Under the pieces are notes generated by a model. That model saw nothing but the letters and a program-made list of their open reading frames with translations. It did not search any database and was not told where the DNA came from. Shown in pieces: positions 1-9,917 of a stretch of DNA of 64,000 bases (position 1 is its first letter; every line of letters begins with the position of its first letter). This stretch comes from Adiantum capillus-veneris (taxonomy: Eukaryota; Streptophyta; Polypodiopsida; Polypodiales; Pteridaceae), in NCBI GenBank assembly GCA_014529385.2, contig CM043968.1:10177648-10241647 (forward strand), in the 5' to 3' direction. The translations under genes were made by a program, and so were the position numbers.

Positions 1-32
1 CGTCTCTAATTGGTTCTGTGGATTTGTGCTTT

Positions 33-308
33 CTATAGCTCTGTATTCCCGTCCATACTTGTCAACAAATAAAGATGCCCATTGGTAGTCAACCTCATAT
101 GTATAGACATATAGGAGCTTGTAGTCGTAAGTTCATCCGGGTAAGGCTCTAAGCATATGTACAGGTTGACCTGATTTCCATTAATGTACCTATACAATCC
201 TTCACCATCATGGATTTTCGTCCGAACTCTCTCAACAAAATTGTTCTTTATGTACTTCAGGTTTGGAAGATCTATTCTGGGTGGATGCTCATCTACCCTG
301 TGATCCAT
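33..308 (-). pseudogene. Gag-like fragment, NA-element family
   Basis: This is a 91-codon open stretch on the minus strand starting at an ATG (306-308). It matches no family I can name. Its middle part lines up by eye with the C-terminal part of the gag-like protein at 23603-22978: both show GE, then Y-x-Y, then GN, a hydrophobic stretch and ELTT. I therefore read it as a truncated relative of that protein. It is cut by the window edge on one side and runs into non-coding repeat on the other. The homology is inferred from a spaced pattern of about 35 residues, so it could be chance. Confidence 0.35.
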
Positions 309-617
309 TGGCTTGTATACGCTGAATCTGAATCTGATGTAGTCATGATTTCTTGACTTATCAGCTCTAGATTGTTGTAGACAATCTTATCTCAGTGGGT
401 TCAAGTTTTTTGGTTAGGGAAAAGTCAAAACTATGTCCAAAACCGTGACCGTTTTCTCACAATTCTCCCAAACTGACAGTTTTAGACACCCCTGACTTCG
501 GGATGCATTTTGAGGCTTTAAACAACGTTTTTTCAAGATTGACCTAAATGGTTTGGCAACCATTTAGTTCAGGGTTACTCTAAGATCTGTAGTGCTACTC
601 TCAAGCTACGTTTTGAT
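309..617. other. Non-coding spacer
   Basis: No gene is seen. The stretch contains a dispersed repeat segment (424-545) that recurs near 15.03-15.15 kb; otherwise I recognise nothing in it. Confidence 0.6.
424..545 (+). repeat. Dispersed repeat, copy 1
   Basis: About 120 bp beginning TCAAAACTATGT and containing GTTTTAGACACC and a TTTTTGAGG/TTTTGAGG block align with 15028-15146 in the same orientation, with many substitutions. The segment lies next to the palindrome array here and next to a different tandem array there, so it is a separate old repeat. Confidence 0.5.
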
Positions 618-1141
618 ATAAAAACTTTTCCAATCTGATGCCCTTTGCTCAAGTTATGGCCAAAACAGTGAAATACAATTCAGAATTTCATTCTATCGCA
701 TTCTTCGCCAGTGGTCAAATTGAATCCAAATTTAGTTTTAAAAGAAAATTTGGGATCTCTGTGACACTGTGAACACCTCTGTTTGATCAAACTTACAGTT
801 GGATCCAAGAACAGGCCTGGAGACATCCTACGCGTAAGATGTCTATATGCTCAGAATTGAACAAAATTTGGTCCAGAGACTCCCCTTGAGTCCAGCAACA
901 CAATGGTATGCTCAGAAGTTCAAAATTAGCTTCTAGACATCCTATGCGTAGGATGTCTTTTTGCTCAGAATTGACTGAAATTTGCACCACAAATTCTCCT
1001 TGATGTGCTGATCACAGTGGTGTGCTCACAGATTGGTTTGGAGTCCTAAATCAAGCTAGACATCCTATGCGTAGGCTGTCTAATTGCCCAGATTTTGTCC
1101 AAACTTGAACCCAAGATTCTCCTAATGCTCAGCAACCCAAT
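618..1141. repeat. Palindrome-bearing tandem repeat array, left part
   Basis: Degenerate units of about 115-120 bp each carry a 24-bp palindrome made of AGACATCCTACG followed by its reverse complement. Copies lie at 821-844, 935-958 and 1058-1081, each with one or two mismatches. Between palindromes the units share TTTTTGCTCAGAATTGA and GGTATGCTCA. The array is interrupted at 1141 by the copia element and resumes at 6697. A second copy of the whole arrangement lies at 24378-25254. The core ACGCGT is a CGCG-type box, of the kind bound by plant CAMTA factors; whether that matters here is unknown. Confidence 0.8.
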
Positions 1142-1333
1142 TGTTGGGGTATAAAGCCCAATGTGGTCGCCCAGGTAAGTGGGCGGGCCGCCGGGTATGT
1201 ACACATATTCTTTTGTAAAAACCTAATAAGAACTCACTATGCTCTACACATTACAGTAGAGCGAGTTCACCATATCGTCGTGCTCTTCTTCTCGCACTCT
1301 CTCTCGCGTCGCACTTCCGCTCGTACTCCTTCA
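1142..1333 (+). repeat. Copia 5' LTR
   Basis: 192 bp, TG...CA ends, matched by 6500-6691 with 8 differences. It is preceded by target duplication CCAAT and followed two bases later by the primer-binding site. No clear TATA box stands out. Confidence 0.96.
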
Positions 1334-1335
1334 AC

Positions 1336-1347
1336 TGGTATCAGAGC
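1336..1347 (+). other. Primer-binding site (initiator tRNA-Met type)
   Basis: TGGTATCAGAGC lies two bases downstream of the 5' LTR. This is the standard complement of the plant initiator methionine tRNA 3' end, used to prime minus-strand DNA synthesis in many copia elements. Confidence 0.95.
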
Positions 1348-2430
1348 TCAGATCGAGGCTCGGGGCAGCACTGCAGAAGGTAGAGTCACCAACTCAGATT
1401 GGAGTGAAATTCGACAGGCGAAGACACGGCCCCAAATCTCGTGGGTAAGCCCGAAGGGCTTGGTGTTGTCAGAATTTCATTCTGAGGTAATCTCGGCCAC
1501 CGTTCGGCTTCGACAAAGGTCTGCGCAGGCCATTTTCGACTACGTGGTCTTGACGGGTGCAGATCCGACTCTGCAAATTTGGGGTTTTCAGCCTACGACT
1601 GCAGGTGCTGAGGATATTGACACTCCCAGAGTGTTGATTTGTGGCTGTCTACACATCGAAGGACGGCTCACAGTTCTTGGAGGCGTGTCACATACAACAC
1701 GGGCGCATCTACACACAGACTGTAGGCGACATCCACTAGTTCATCAGGTAGCTTGTGTTTGCTGCTTGATATTCCAGATTTCATCCTGACATTGCAGGTA
1801 CTTCCACATGGGATGTATTGTCAGAGATGATGTATGTCTGTTGAGGGTTTGCTGGCTGTGAGTCACGCAACAAACAACCGCCGCAGCGGTTACAACATAC
1901 AGTGGGAAATTTTTGGATGTATGACTTTGTGGGAAGTCTATGTACTGTCAGATTTACTGCAGTCTTTGTTGAGGGTCGAGTGAGGTTTTATTGAGCTGGG
2001 GGATTCTCGAATGTTGAGATCCTTTCGGTGATACAGGTCTTGGAGCGATCCCTCGAGCACCCTTAGATAGGTAGCTAGGATGTATTGACTGTGAGTGAGA
2101 CAGTTGGGATTGCATCTTTGCTTTACTGCCATTGAGGCATTGTCGCAGTCTATGCTTATAGGACAGTGACAGGACAGTCAGAGACAGTACAGGTGCAGGG
2201 CAGGTTTACCCACAGCTTATAGTGTCAGAGAGACAGTGTTTTTTGAGCTGTTTTTTGGTCTGTTTTTGAGTACACCAGAGCCATTTTACAAAGGAGACTC
2301 TGCCGAAATTTATGCAGAATCTGAAGCTTTCTTGGTTCATTTGACAGGTTGATATTGGTTCAGAGGTCAGTTTACAAGGGAAACTCTACCGAATTTTTCC
2401 AAGGAAAGTAAACTACTGTGAAGCGTAGCT
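1348..2430 (+). other. Copia untranslated leader
   Basis: About 1.08 kb lie between the primer-binding site and the gag start. A reading frame running from the LTR to 1789 shows no retroelement domain and I take it as chance. The ATG at 2431 opens the recognisable gag protein, preceded by AAGCGTAGCT. Confidence 0.75.
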
Positions 2431-3750
2431 ATGGCTGGATCACAGGACACTGCTCTTTACAATATCAAGAAGCTGGATGGAACCAATTTCCCATTGTGGA
2501 AGCAACAGATTTGGCACGTGTTGGTACAAAAGAAGCAGATAAAACCTATAAAGCTTAAGGGGGTAAAACCAGAAGATATGGACGAAGATGAATGGAGCGA
2601 AATGGATGAATTGGCACTTTCTACCATTATGCTGACTTTGGCAGAAAGCGTTTACTTCAATGTAGCAAACGAGATGTTGGCTTATCAAGCATGGTTAAAG
2701 CTGAGTGATCTTTATGAGAAGCAGAGTGCAACTTCACAGGTATACTGGCTTAAGAAGCTTGTTGACTTGAAGATGAAAGAAGGGACACCTATGTCCAATC
2801 ATCTGAATGATTTCAACACAATCTATAGTCAATTGTTAGCTCAAGGTGTCAAGTTTGATGAACCTGTTAGAGCTATGTTCCTGTTGATCACATTGCCGGA
2901 AAGTTGGGACACTTTTCGCATAGCTTTGAGTAATTCTGCACCTCCAGATGGTTTGAACATAGCAGGTGTAGAAGGAAGTCTGCTTACTGAAGAAACCAAT
3001 AGAAAGACAATGGACAAAGGCAAAGGAACAGCCTTAGTTGTCAGGGGAAGGACCAAAGAAAAGTACAAAGGTGGAAAGAGGAATCAGTCTCGTAGCAAGT
3101 CCCGCAGTGCTAAAGGCAAGAGTGACATAGAATGCTACCATTGTGGCAAGAAGGGTCACATGAAAAGAGACTGCAGAGAATGGAAAGCAGAAAAAGGCAA
3201 AGAGAAAGCTGAAGACCATGGTGAGAAGAACAAGTCCTCAGTGAAGATTCAAGAAATAAATGTGACAAACACTGTTGCAGAGGATGACAGTCTAGTGTCA
3301 GGAGACATCTACTTCTTGAAAAATACAATGGACTCATCTCTTCTTACAGCATCTGATGGAAATGCACTGAGTGACTGGATTATAGACTCAGGGGCATCAC
3401 TTCATGTGTCTCCAAACAAGGAGTGGTTTACCTCTTATGTGACCACTATAGATCATGTTCGGCTAGGCAATGGTCAGACATGTGAGATCTTAGGTGTTGG
3501 AGATGTTCAATTGAAGTTTCAGAATGGCTCTTCTTTCACGCTGAAGAATGTGAGACATGTTACCGCAATTACAAAGAGCTTGATCAGCACAGGTTTACTT
3601 GATGATGCTGGCTACGTCACCACTTTTGGACAGAACATGTGGAAGATATCCAAGGGTTCTATGACAGTAGCACATGGAGTAAATTCTAGAGGACTTTACA
3701 TGATTTATGTATCAAATGTCTCTAAAAATGTAATCAATGTAACCGAGTAG
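2431..3750 (+). pseudogene. gag-pr: Copia gag and protease (N-terminal part of polyprotein)
   Basis: The first 439 codons of the copia polyprotein. The N-terminal part (about residues 10-200) is a copia Gag capsid-type domain (starting near YNIKKLDGTNFPLW). A CCHC zinc knuckle follows at about residue 235 (CYHCGKKGHMKRDC, canonical C-x2-C-x4-H-x4-C) after a basic stretch. The aspartic protease active site DSGA is at about residue 319, within DWIIDSGASLHVSP. The frame ends at a TAG (3748-3750) but resumes in the same frame with a GAG-pre-integrase segment, so the stop is an internal nonsense mutation in what was one polyprotein. Start chosen at 2431 because homology begins within ten residues. 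Confidence 0.93.
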
Positions 3751-6410
3751 CCGAACGTTTCTTTGTGGCATTGCCGGTTAGGACATATGTCCAAGAAGGG
3801 AATGGAAATCTTGTCTCGTTCTGGTTATTTTCCTAGATTTTCATTTAATGATTTTGAATTCTGTGAACATTGTCTGTATGGTAAGCAAACACAGCAGCCA
3901 CATAAGCATAGAAGCAGTAGAAGAGATACACAGTTGGCACTTGTTCATAGTGATTTGTGTGGACCTATGCCTAACCTATCTCTAGGAGGAGCTTCTTACT
4001 TTATGACATTTATAGATGATTACTCGAGAAAAGTATGGGTTTACTTTCTCAAGCACAAGGATGAAGCGTTTAGTGTTTTCAAAACGTTTGTGACACTTGT
4101 GGAGAATCAGAGTGGCAAGAAGCTTAAATGCTTACGCACTGACAATGGTGGAGAGTATGTTTCAAAGGCCTTTCAGGACTTTTGTGAGTCAAAAGGTATA
4201 AAACGTGAACTTACTGCTCCTTACAATCCTCCTCAAAATGGTGTTGCTGAGAGGATGAATAGGACCATACAAGAGAAGTTCAGAAGTATGTTGTCTAATG
4301 CACAGCTGCCAAATGGGTTTTGGGCTGAAGCTGTATCAACAGCTGTTCATCTTGTAAATAGATCTCCTAGCAAGGTTTTGCAGAAGGATTTAGCGCCAGA
4401 GATGGTATGGTCAGGCAAAATGCCCTCATACAAGCATCTCAGAGTCTTTGGCTGTGAGGCATATACTCACGTTCCAAAGGAATTTAGGAACAAACTTGAG
4501 CCAAAGAGTAGAAAGTGCATCTTTCTTGGCTATGGTAATTCTGGTGAGATGGGGTACAGACTTTGGGATCCCGAATCCAGAAAGGTTGTCCGCAGCAATG
4601 ATGTTCACTTTAATGAATCCAAATATCATTCTAAACCAGAGAGGGTTGAGGAGATTAGAAGAGTTGTCTTCCAAGAAGATGGACCTGCACGTGCAAGACA
4701 AAATGTCAGGGCTCAAGAGGAGCAAGGACAGGATAGAGTGGAACTACAGGTTGTGGCTGAGCCTGAGCCACCTATTGTGCGTAGATCTGGACGTGTCACG
4801 CAACCTCCTGATAGGTTTGTTCCATCTATGAACTATGTCATGTTGACTGATTGCAATGAGCCTTCATGTTACAAGGAAGCAGTGCAAATGAAGGACTCCG
4901 GGAATTGGCAATTGGCCATGCAGTCAGAGATGACAGCTCTGCATAAAAACAAGACATGGAAGCTAGTTAAATTACCACAGGGAAAAAAGGCTCTACCTTG
5001 TAAATGGGTTTACAGGTATAAGATCACCGCTCATGATAGTCAGCCAAAGTACAAAGCAAGGCTTGTTGCCAAGGGCTTTAAGCAAGAACAAGGCATTGAC
5101 TTTGATGAAGTCTTCTCTCCGGTGGTCAAGATGACTACATTGAGATGCTTTCTTGCATTGGTTGCCATATTAGATTTGGTGTTGCACCAAATGGATGTCA
5201 AGACAGCGTTCTTGCATGGTGATTTAGATGTGGAAATTTACATGCAACAGCCAGAAGGGTTTGTTGAGAAAGGCAAGGAAGATTGGGTATGCCAGTTGTT
5301 AAAGAGTCTTTATGGCTTAAAACAATCACCGAGGGCATGGTACCATAAATTCCACAAGTTTATGCTTTCTCAAGGCTACAAACGTAGTGAGTTCGATCAC
5401 TGTCTATATACAAAGAAGGCTAAGGATGGCAGTTGGCTGATCCTTATTTTGTATGTGGATGACATGTTGATTGCTAGCAAGCACTTGGAAGAAATTTCAG
5501 CTTTGAAGTCAAAGATGGCAAAATCGTTTGACATGAAAGACATGGGTGAGGCAAGTCATATACTTGGTATGCGCATTGAGAGAGACAGATCAAAGAAGTT
5601 GATTTGGTTATCTCAAACAGAGTATATTGACAAGGTTTTGCAACGTTTCAATATGGAGAAGGGAAAGGCACTGAGTGTTCCATTGCCACCATATGTGAAA
5701 CTTAGCAAACAAGATTGTCCTGTGTCTGAGGAAGAACAGGCTGAAATGGATAAGATTCCATATGCGTCTGCAGTGGGTAGTTTGATGTATGCAATGATTG
5801 CTACTCGCCCAGACATTGCATTTGCAGTGGGAGTAGTAAGTCGATACATGTCAAACCCAGGCAAGAAACATTGGGAGGCAGTGAAAGGAATATTGAGATA
5901 CCTGAAAGCTACAAAGAGTATGCGTATATGCTATGGGAGTCAGGAGCTAAGTGTAAAGGGTTTTACACACTCAGATTATGCAGGTGACTTAGACAACCGA
6001 AGGTCTACGTCAGGGTATGTCTTTACATTGGCTGGTGGAGCAGTATCATGGCGTTCTAGATTACAAGATTGTGTTACTCAGTCTACTACAGAGGCTGAAT
6101 ATGTTGCAGCATCAGAGGCATGCAAAGAATCAATTTGGCTTAATCGACTAGTAACAGATTTGGGAATCAAAGAAGAGATTCCTGTGTTATATTGTGATAG
6201 TCAAATGCGATACAATTGGCTCGCAATCTAGTTTATCACTCAAAGACAAAGCATGTGGATGTGAAGTATCATTTCATCAGGGAAATGCTTGAGGATAAGC
6301 AACTTCAGCTTGTCAAAGTTCACACCACAAAAAATCCTGTTGATCTACTTACAAAAGGACTTCCCTCAGAGAGCTTTGCGCATTTTCGCAAGCAGTTAGG
6401 TGTAGGGTAG
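3751..6410 (+). pseudogene. pol: Copia integrase, reverse transcriptase and RNase H
   Basis: Continues the gag-protease frame after the internal TAG. Numbered from 3763: the zinc-binding HHCC segment (H3, H8, C34, C37), the integrase catalytic triad D64, D127 and E163, then the copia RT (KARLVAKGF, DVKTAFLHGDL, catalytic YVDDMLIA), then copia RNase H (HSDYAGDLDNRRSTSGY, TEAEY). At about 6207 one base is missing compared with the expected SQSA codons, which shifts the frame; the remaining RNase H tail reads on in another frame from about 6206 to a stop at 6408-6410. With one stop and one deletion, the copy is probably unable to make a full polyprotein itself. Confidence 0.95.
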
Positions 6411-6488
6411 TACATCACTTCTCTACATCTCTTGTATATTAGCTTGTATAGTAGCTTCTCTCACACTTAAAGTACCACATTGGACTTT
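6411..6488 (+). other. Copia 3' untranslated stretch
   Basis: Short AT-rich stretch between the end of the RNase H frame and the polypurine tract; no other feature is seen. Confidence 0.7.
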
Positions 6489-6498
6489 AAGTGGGAGG
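6489..6498 (+). other. Copia polypurine tract
   Basis: AAGTGGGAGG ends one base upstream of the 3' LTR, the expected place for the plus-strand primer. Confidence 0.85.
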
Positions 6499-6499
6499 T

Positions 6500-6691
6500 T
6501 GTTGGGGTATAAAGCCCAATGTGGTCGCCCAGGTAAGTGGACGGGCCGCCAGGTATGTACACATATTCTTTTGTAAAAACCTAATAAGAACTCACTATGC
6601 TCTACACATTACAGTAGAGCGAGTTCACCATATCGTCGTGCTCTTCTTCTTGCACTTTCTCTCTTGTTGCACTTCCGCTCATACTCCTTCA
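6500..6691 (+). repeat. Copia 3' LTR
   Basis: 192 bp, pairs with 1142-1333. It is followed directly by target duplication CCAAT (6692-6696). Most of the 8 differences from the 5' copy are C/T or G/A, several at CpG, as expected from methyl-cytosine deamination. Confidence 0.96.
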
Positions 6692-6696
6692 CCAAT

Positions 6697-8050
6697 GGTA
6701 TGCTCAAATTTGAGTTTGGATGTCAAAAGACTAAGATTTGGGATGCAGAAGCTTCTGGTGCCTCCGAGGGTAGGATGTCTAGCAATTCTCATCTTTGCTT
6801 GGTAATAGGCCAAACAAGGTCTAAATTCACTTTTGAAAAAATATCTGGAATCCTTGAGACACTAGGAATCTCCCTGTATGGTCAAAATATCAAGTGGACC
6901 TCAATTGGTGCCTAGAGACATCCTACGCGTAGGATGTCTCTTTCCTCTGTTTCAGCTCAAACTTTCACTGTAGCTTCCCCTTGATGTGCTGAGCTCACAG
7001 TTGTTCTTACTTTTTGTTTCTGACACCTATAGACTGGTCAAATGATCAAGAATCTATTTCAGAAGCCTGATGTCCGTTCTGATGAATTCCCAAGTCAAAT
7101 CAGCTCCAAAATTAGACCAAATTTGACTAGTAGGCTTATATAAGACTATACAACAGCATGGTATGGTCACAGTAGAATTTTCATCTCAAAATCAAGTAGT
7201 AGGCGTAGGATGTCTTTTTGCTCAAAATGGACCTAAACTTGGACCAAAGATTCCCCTAGTCTCCAGAAACCCGCTGGTATGCTCAAATTTGAGTTTGGAT
7301 GTCAAATGACCCCAAAACAAGTTGTTCTTTCTTTTGTCAGTCAAAAAATGCTAAAGTCTGCTTAAAGCTCAATTTTCTCATCCAAATGAGATGAAAACTT
7401 TCACATGCACCCAAAACATCATGTAGAACATTCTCATGAAGTCATCCTATGGTTTGGTCTCAAAATTATGCCTTGGCCACAATTTGTGTAGGATGTCTGG
7501 CAATTCCCGTCTTTTGGCCTTAACCTGTCAAAATTTGGTCAAATTTCCATTTTCCAGGTGAAAACAGGGTAAAACCTACCTTCTAAACACTTTGGTAACC
7601 TCAGATTTTCAAAATTCCTGCCAGATCACGATGTAGACATCCTACGTGTAGGATGTCTACTGCTTGTTTTTGTAGACTGAAGTGCTACTTTAGCTTCCTT
7701 ATGCTTTCAGCAAGTGCCCATATGCTTCACACGTGCAAAAATATGCAAAAATCACTCGAAATAAGCCTTTTCTGAAATTTTACGCTTTTTGACTCCGCCT
7801 TTTCGCTTTTGGTCAACCAAAACATGAAAAAATACTCAAGTCACTATGTTCCTAGGGTAAAAACCTACCCTCTGAACACACTGGTGGTCTCAGATTTCCC
7901 AAATTCCTGCCCAAAAGTCCCCTGGAGACATACTACGCATAGGATGTCTACTGTTTTAAAATGCAATTTTTTTCTGGCAGTTGTCTTCCCTATGCTCTGT
8001 ATACCTCTTATCAATAATCACAGAAACTTTTGGACTTAAAACAAGCTTCC
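6697..8050. repeat. Palindrome-bearing repeat array, right part
   Basis: Continues the array split by the copia element. A perfect 24-bp palindrome (AGACATCCTACG plus its complement) lies at 6916-6939; near-perfect copies lie at 7635-7658 and 7926-7949. Half copies (GTAGGATGTCT) occur near 6770, 7205 and 7489. A block containing CTTTTTGTTTCTGACACC and AGACTGGTCAAATG (about 7005-7180) recurs at 24720-24880, so two arrays share a higher-order unit. No protein is seen. Confidence 0.78.
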
Positions 8051-8490
8051 AAACACAATTTACTGTCTTTCCTACTTAGCATTTTCTACTTCTCTGATGA
8101 GACTAATAGCAAATATGACATGCATGAAGTGCTCCAGATCAGAAATCAAGATGTCCTACTTACCCTACTCCTACTCATCATGTGAGATGGTGATTTTGGT
8201 GTCTCAGTTGCTTCCTGGCCTCGCACGGACTCTCAAGCTAACTTCTCATCGCATCTACCACTCCAACTCCAATCTCCTCACCACTGCCTATCTCCTACCT
8301 ACTACTACCTAAGACGGAAAATCCACGCCAAACACACGCTCCCTAGACTCCTCCTAAGACCTAGAGAGTCCACCACCCTCTGATCCTATCTAAATGTAAA
8401 ATATGACTCTGGCAAGCCAGAGAAACCTCTATTCTCTAGGACTTGTCTCGGTCACCTACCTAAGGCCCTCATCCTTGGCAACGACACCAA
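8051..8490. other. Spacer without a recognised gene
   Basis: C-rich plus strand with short open frames only. It lies between the array and LTR A; I recognise nothing in it. Confidence 0.5.
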
Positions 8491-9541
8491 TGTTGGCGGA
8501 TACACCGCGACAGATGTCGGCATAGCGAGAACTCACCTAACAAATATGTCAGCTAAGGATGGAGCTCGACCCGCAGGCATGTGGAAGCAAGCAAAGGGTG
8601 TCAACCTCTACTCGACCAACTAATGACTACTTCCTACAGAGATATCAATTCTAAATGCCATCTGTTCTATGAAAGTGAAAGTCTTCTACGATGCTACCGC
8701 AAGCCAAAAGCCCATCAAACGATCTCAAAACTTCACAAAACTCAAGGGAAGTCCTACACACACTAGTAGGCCGCTATTCCTAAGGTCTTTGACCATAAAT
8801 CCTAACCCAATACACTCTGTGTGAAATCGCGTAGTATGTCTGGTCGGATTTTGCAGGTCACTGTTTCTGAAATCTGAAGTGCCTAATGTGTAGATCTACT
8901 TGTTGTAAATACATGGATATGCTAAAATGCGAAAACGGACAACATTTGTCACCGAAACTCCAAAAGTAGCTCACGGGAAAATCTGCCAAAACACAGAAGA
9001 ACGCGTGCGATGCAAGCATCAACACGTAGCTCTCCTCGTGGGCAACACGCTGTTGCTCTCCGCTCATGATTCCGGCCACTATAGCTCTCGTAGCACACAC
9101 ACAAAATCTCTCACTCTCTCGTACATAGAATACGGCACAGAAGATAAGATTATTAGAAATCCCCTTTTACAAGCGTTAGGTTTTAGCTTATATACTAAGC
9201 CTTAGAAAACCTAATGTCAGGCCAAAATGACTTGAAATGTCCCTAGGCTTCTACAAAGCTTAAATACAAAAGATCAAGTTGGCTCTACTCATCATGCAAG
9301 CATCTGCGGCCAAAATACAATTGCCGACTTAAAATATGAAGTTCCCGTAAACATCACAAAAGTGGCCGTAATGGCTCAAAATATATCAACGGGATTGGCG
9401 TCCATGAGCTTCTATCTTCACATTGTAGCATTCATCTTCATCTTCATCTCTTCATCACTTCATCAACATCTTCATATGGCATATTTAGAGAATCTTTGAG
9501 GAATCTTCATGGAAACATTGTTGAAGGTGTGGCCGTCAACA
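8491..9541 (-). repeat. LTR A (solo or stranded LTR of the TGTTGA family)
   Basis: About 1050 bp aligned along its length with LTR B (16344-17425), roughly 80% identical by eye. Read on the minus strand it starts TGTTGACGG and ends CGCCAACA, and has a TATA-like box (9186-9196) followed by a GAGAGAGTGAGAG stretch, as in B and C. No polypurine tract sits at 9542 and the flanking 5-mers (ACCAA, AATCC) do not match, so it is neither a clean solo LTR nor obviously part of a complete element. It abuts and probably truncates the transposase-like gene at 9542. Confidence 0.75.
9186..9196 (-). promoter_or_regulatory. TATA-like box of LTR A
   Basis: AGTATATAAGC on the minus strand, at the same place in the LTR as the TATA boxes of copies B and C. 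Confidence 0.45.
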
Positions 9542-9917
9542 AATCCTAGTTGGATTGTTTTGAAAACCCCCCTTGCAACAAGCATTGACAAATAGGCAAT
9601 TAAGTATCGATTTTTTTTTTCCCCTACACAATTATCCAATTGTAGCAACAAGTTCTCTGGAAACCTGCAAAATGTTGACCCCAATTCCTCTTCTGCAATT
9701 TCTGATGGTTGCACAATGGGATTTTTTCCATCACTCAAGTTATGGTAGTCCAAAGCATCCCTTGAGTTCAAAGCATGTAGTAGTGAAATATTGCTCCTTT
9801 GAAGTCCATTTGTTACTAGATCACCAAGAGGATGCTTATCTATCCTCTCTAGGTTATGTAAACTATCATAATAATCAATATCTAATTCTCCTAAATGATT
9901 TTCTCATGTTAAACTGA
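9542..9917 (-). pseudogene. Transposase-like protein, C-terminal piece
   Basis: Minus-strand coding remnant with the pattern LLLQLDN followed by EKKNRYLIAYLSMLV and GVFKTIQLGF. This matches what I recall of the C-terminal half of a transposon-associated plant family annotated as DUF7869 (LQLDN...NKNRY...). It belongs with the N-terminal piece at 11448-13283 on the same strand, separated by about 1.5 kb that may be an intron or an insertion. It is cut at 9541 by LTR A. The family name is from memory; the match should be tested by a profile search. Confidence 0.55.

Larger units (their letters stand above)
1142..6691 (+). mobile_element. Ty1/copia LTR retrotransposon, nearly intact
   Basis: The element is 5550 bp and is bounded by two 192-bp LTRs that start TGTTGG and end CCTTCA. 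The 5-bp target duplication CCAAT lies at 1137-1141 and 6692-6696. A primer-binding site for initiator tRNA-Met and a polypurine tract sit next to the LTRs. One gag-protease-integrase-RT-RNase H reading frame fills the interior in the usual copia order. It carries only one internal stop (3748-3750) and one frameshift near 6207. It inserted inside a unit of the palindrome array: removing it rejoins a CAATGGTATGCTCA sequence seen elsewhere in the array. The LTRs differ at 8 of 192 positions, mostly transitions. Confidence 0.96.

Noticed and set aside
618-1141. Palindromic repeats as a CRISPR array
   Set aside because: Spacers are themselves repeated and similar, unit length varies, and the setting is plant nuclear DNA.
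1163-1789. A 208-codon open frame across the copia LTR and leader
   Set aside because: It starts inside the LTR, shows no domain, and the real gag begins at 2431 in a different place; the equivalent frame in the 3' LTR is short.
4426-4831. Open frames on other frames and strand inside copia pol
   Set aside because: They overlap the integrase-RT coding sequence and are shadows of it.
9500-9541. A GHT sequence at the end of the transposase-like piece, fitting the family's GHTH motif
   Set aside because: These bases also match the hairpin start of LTRs B and C, so I assign them to LTR A and treat the motif as coincidence.
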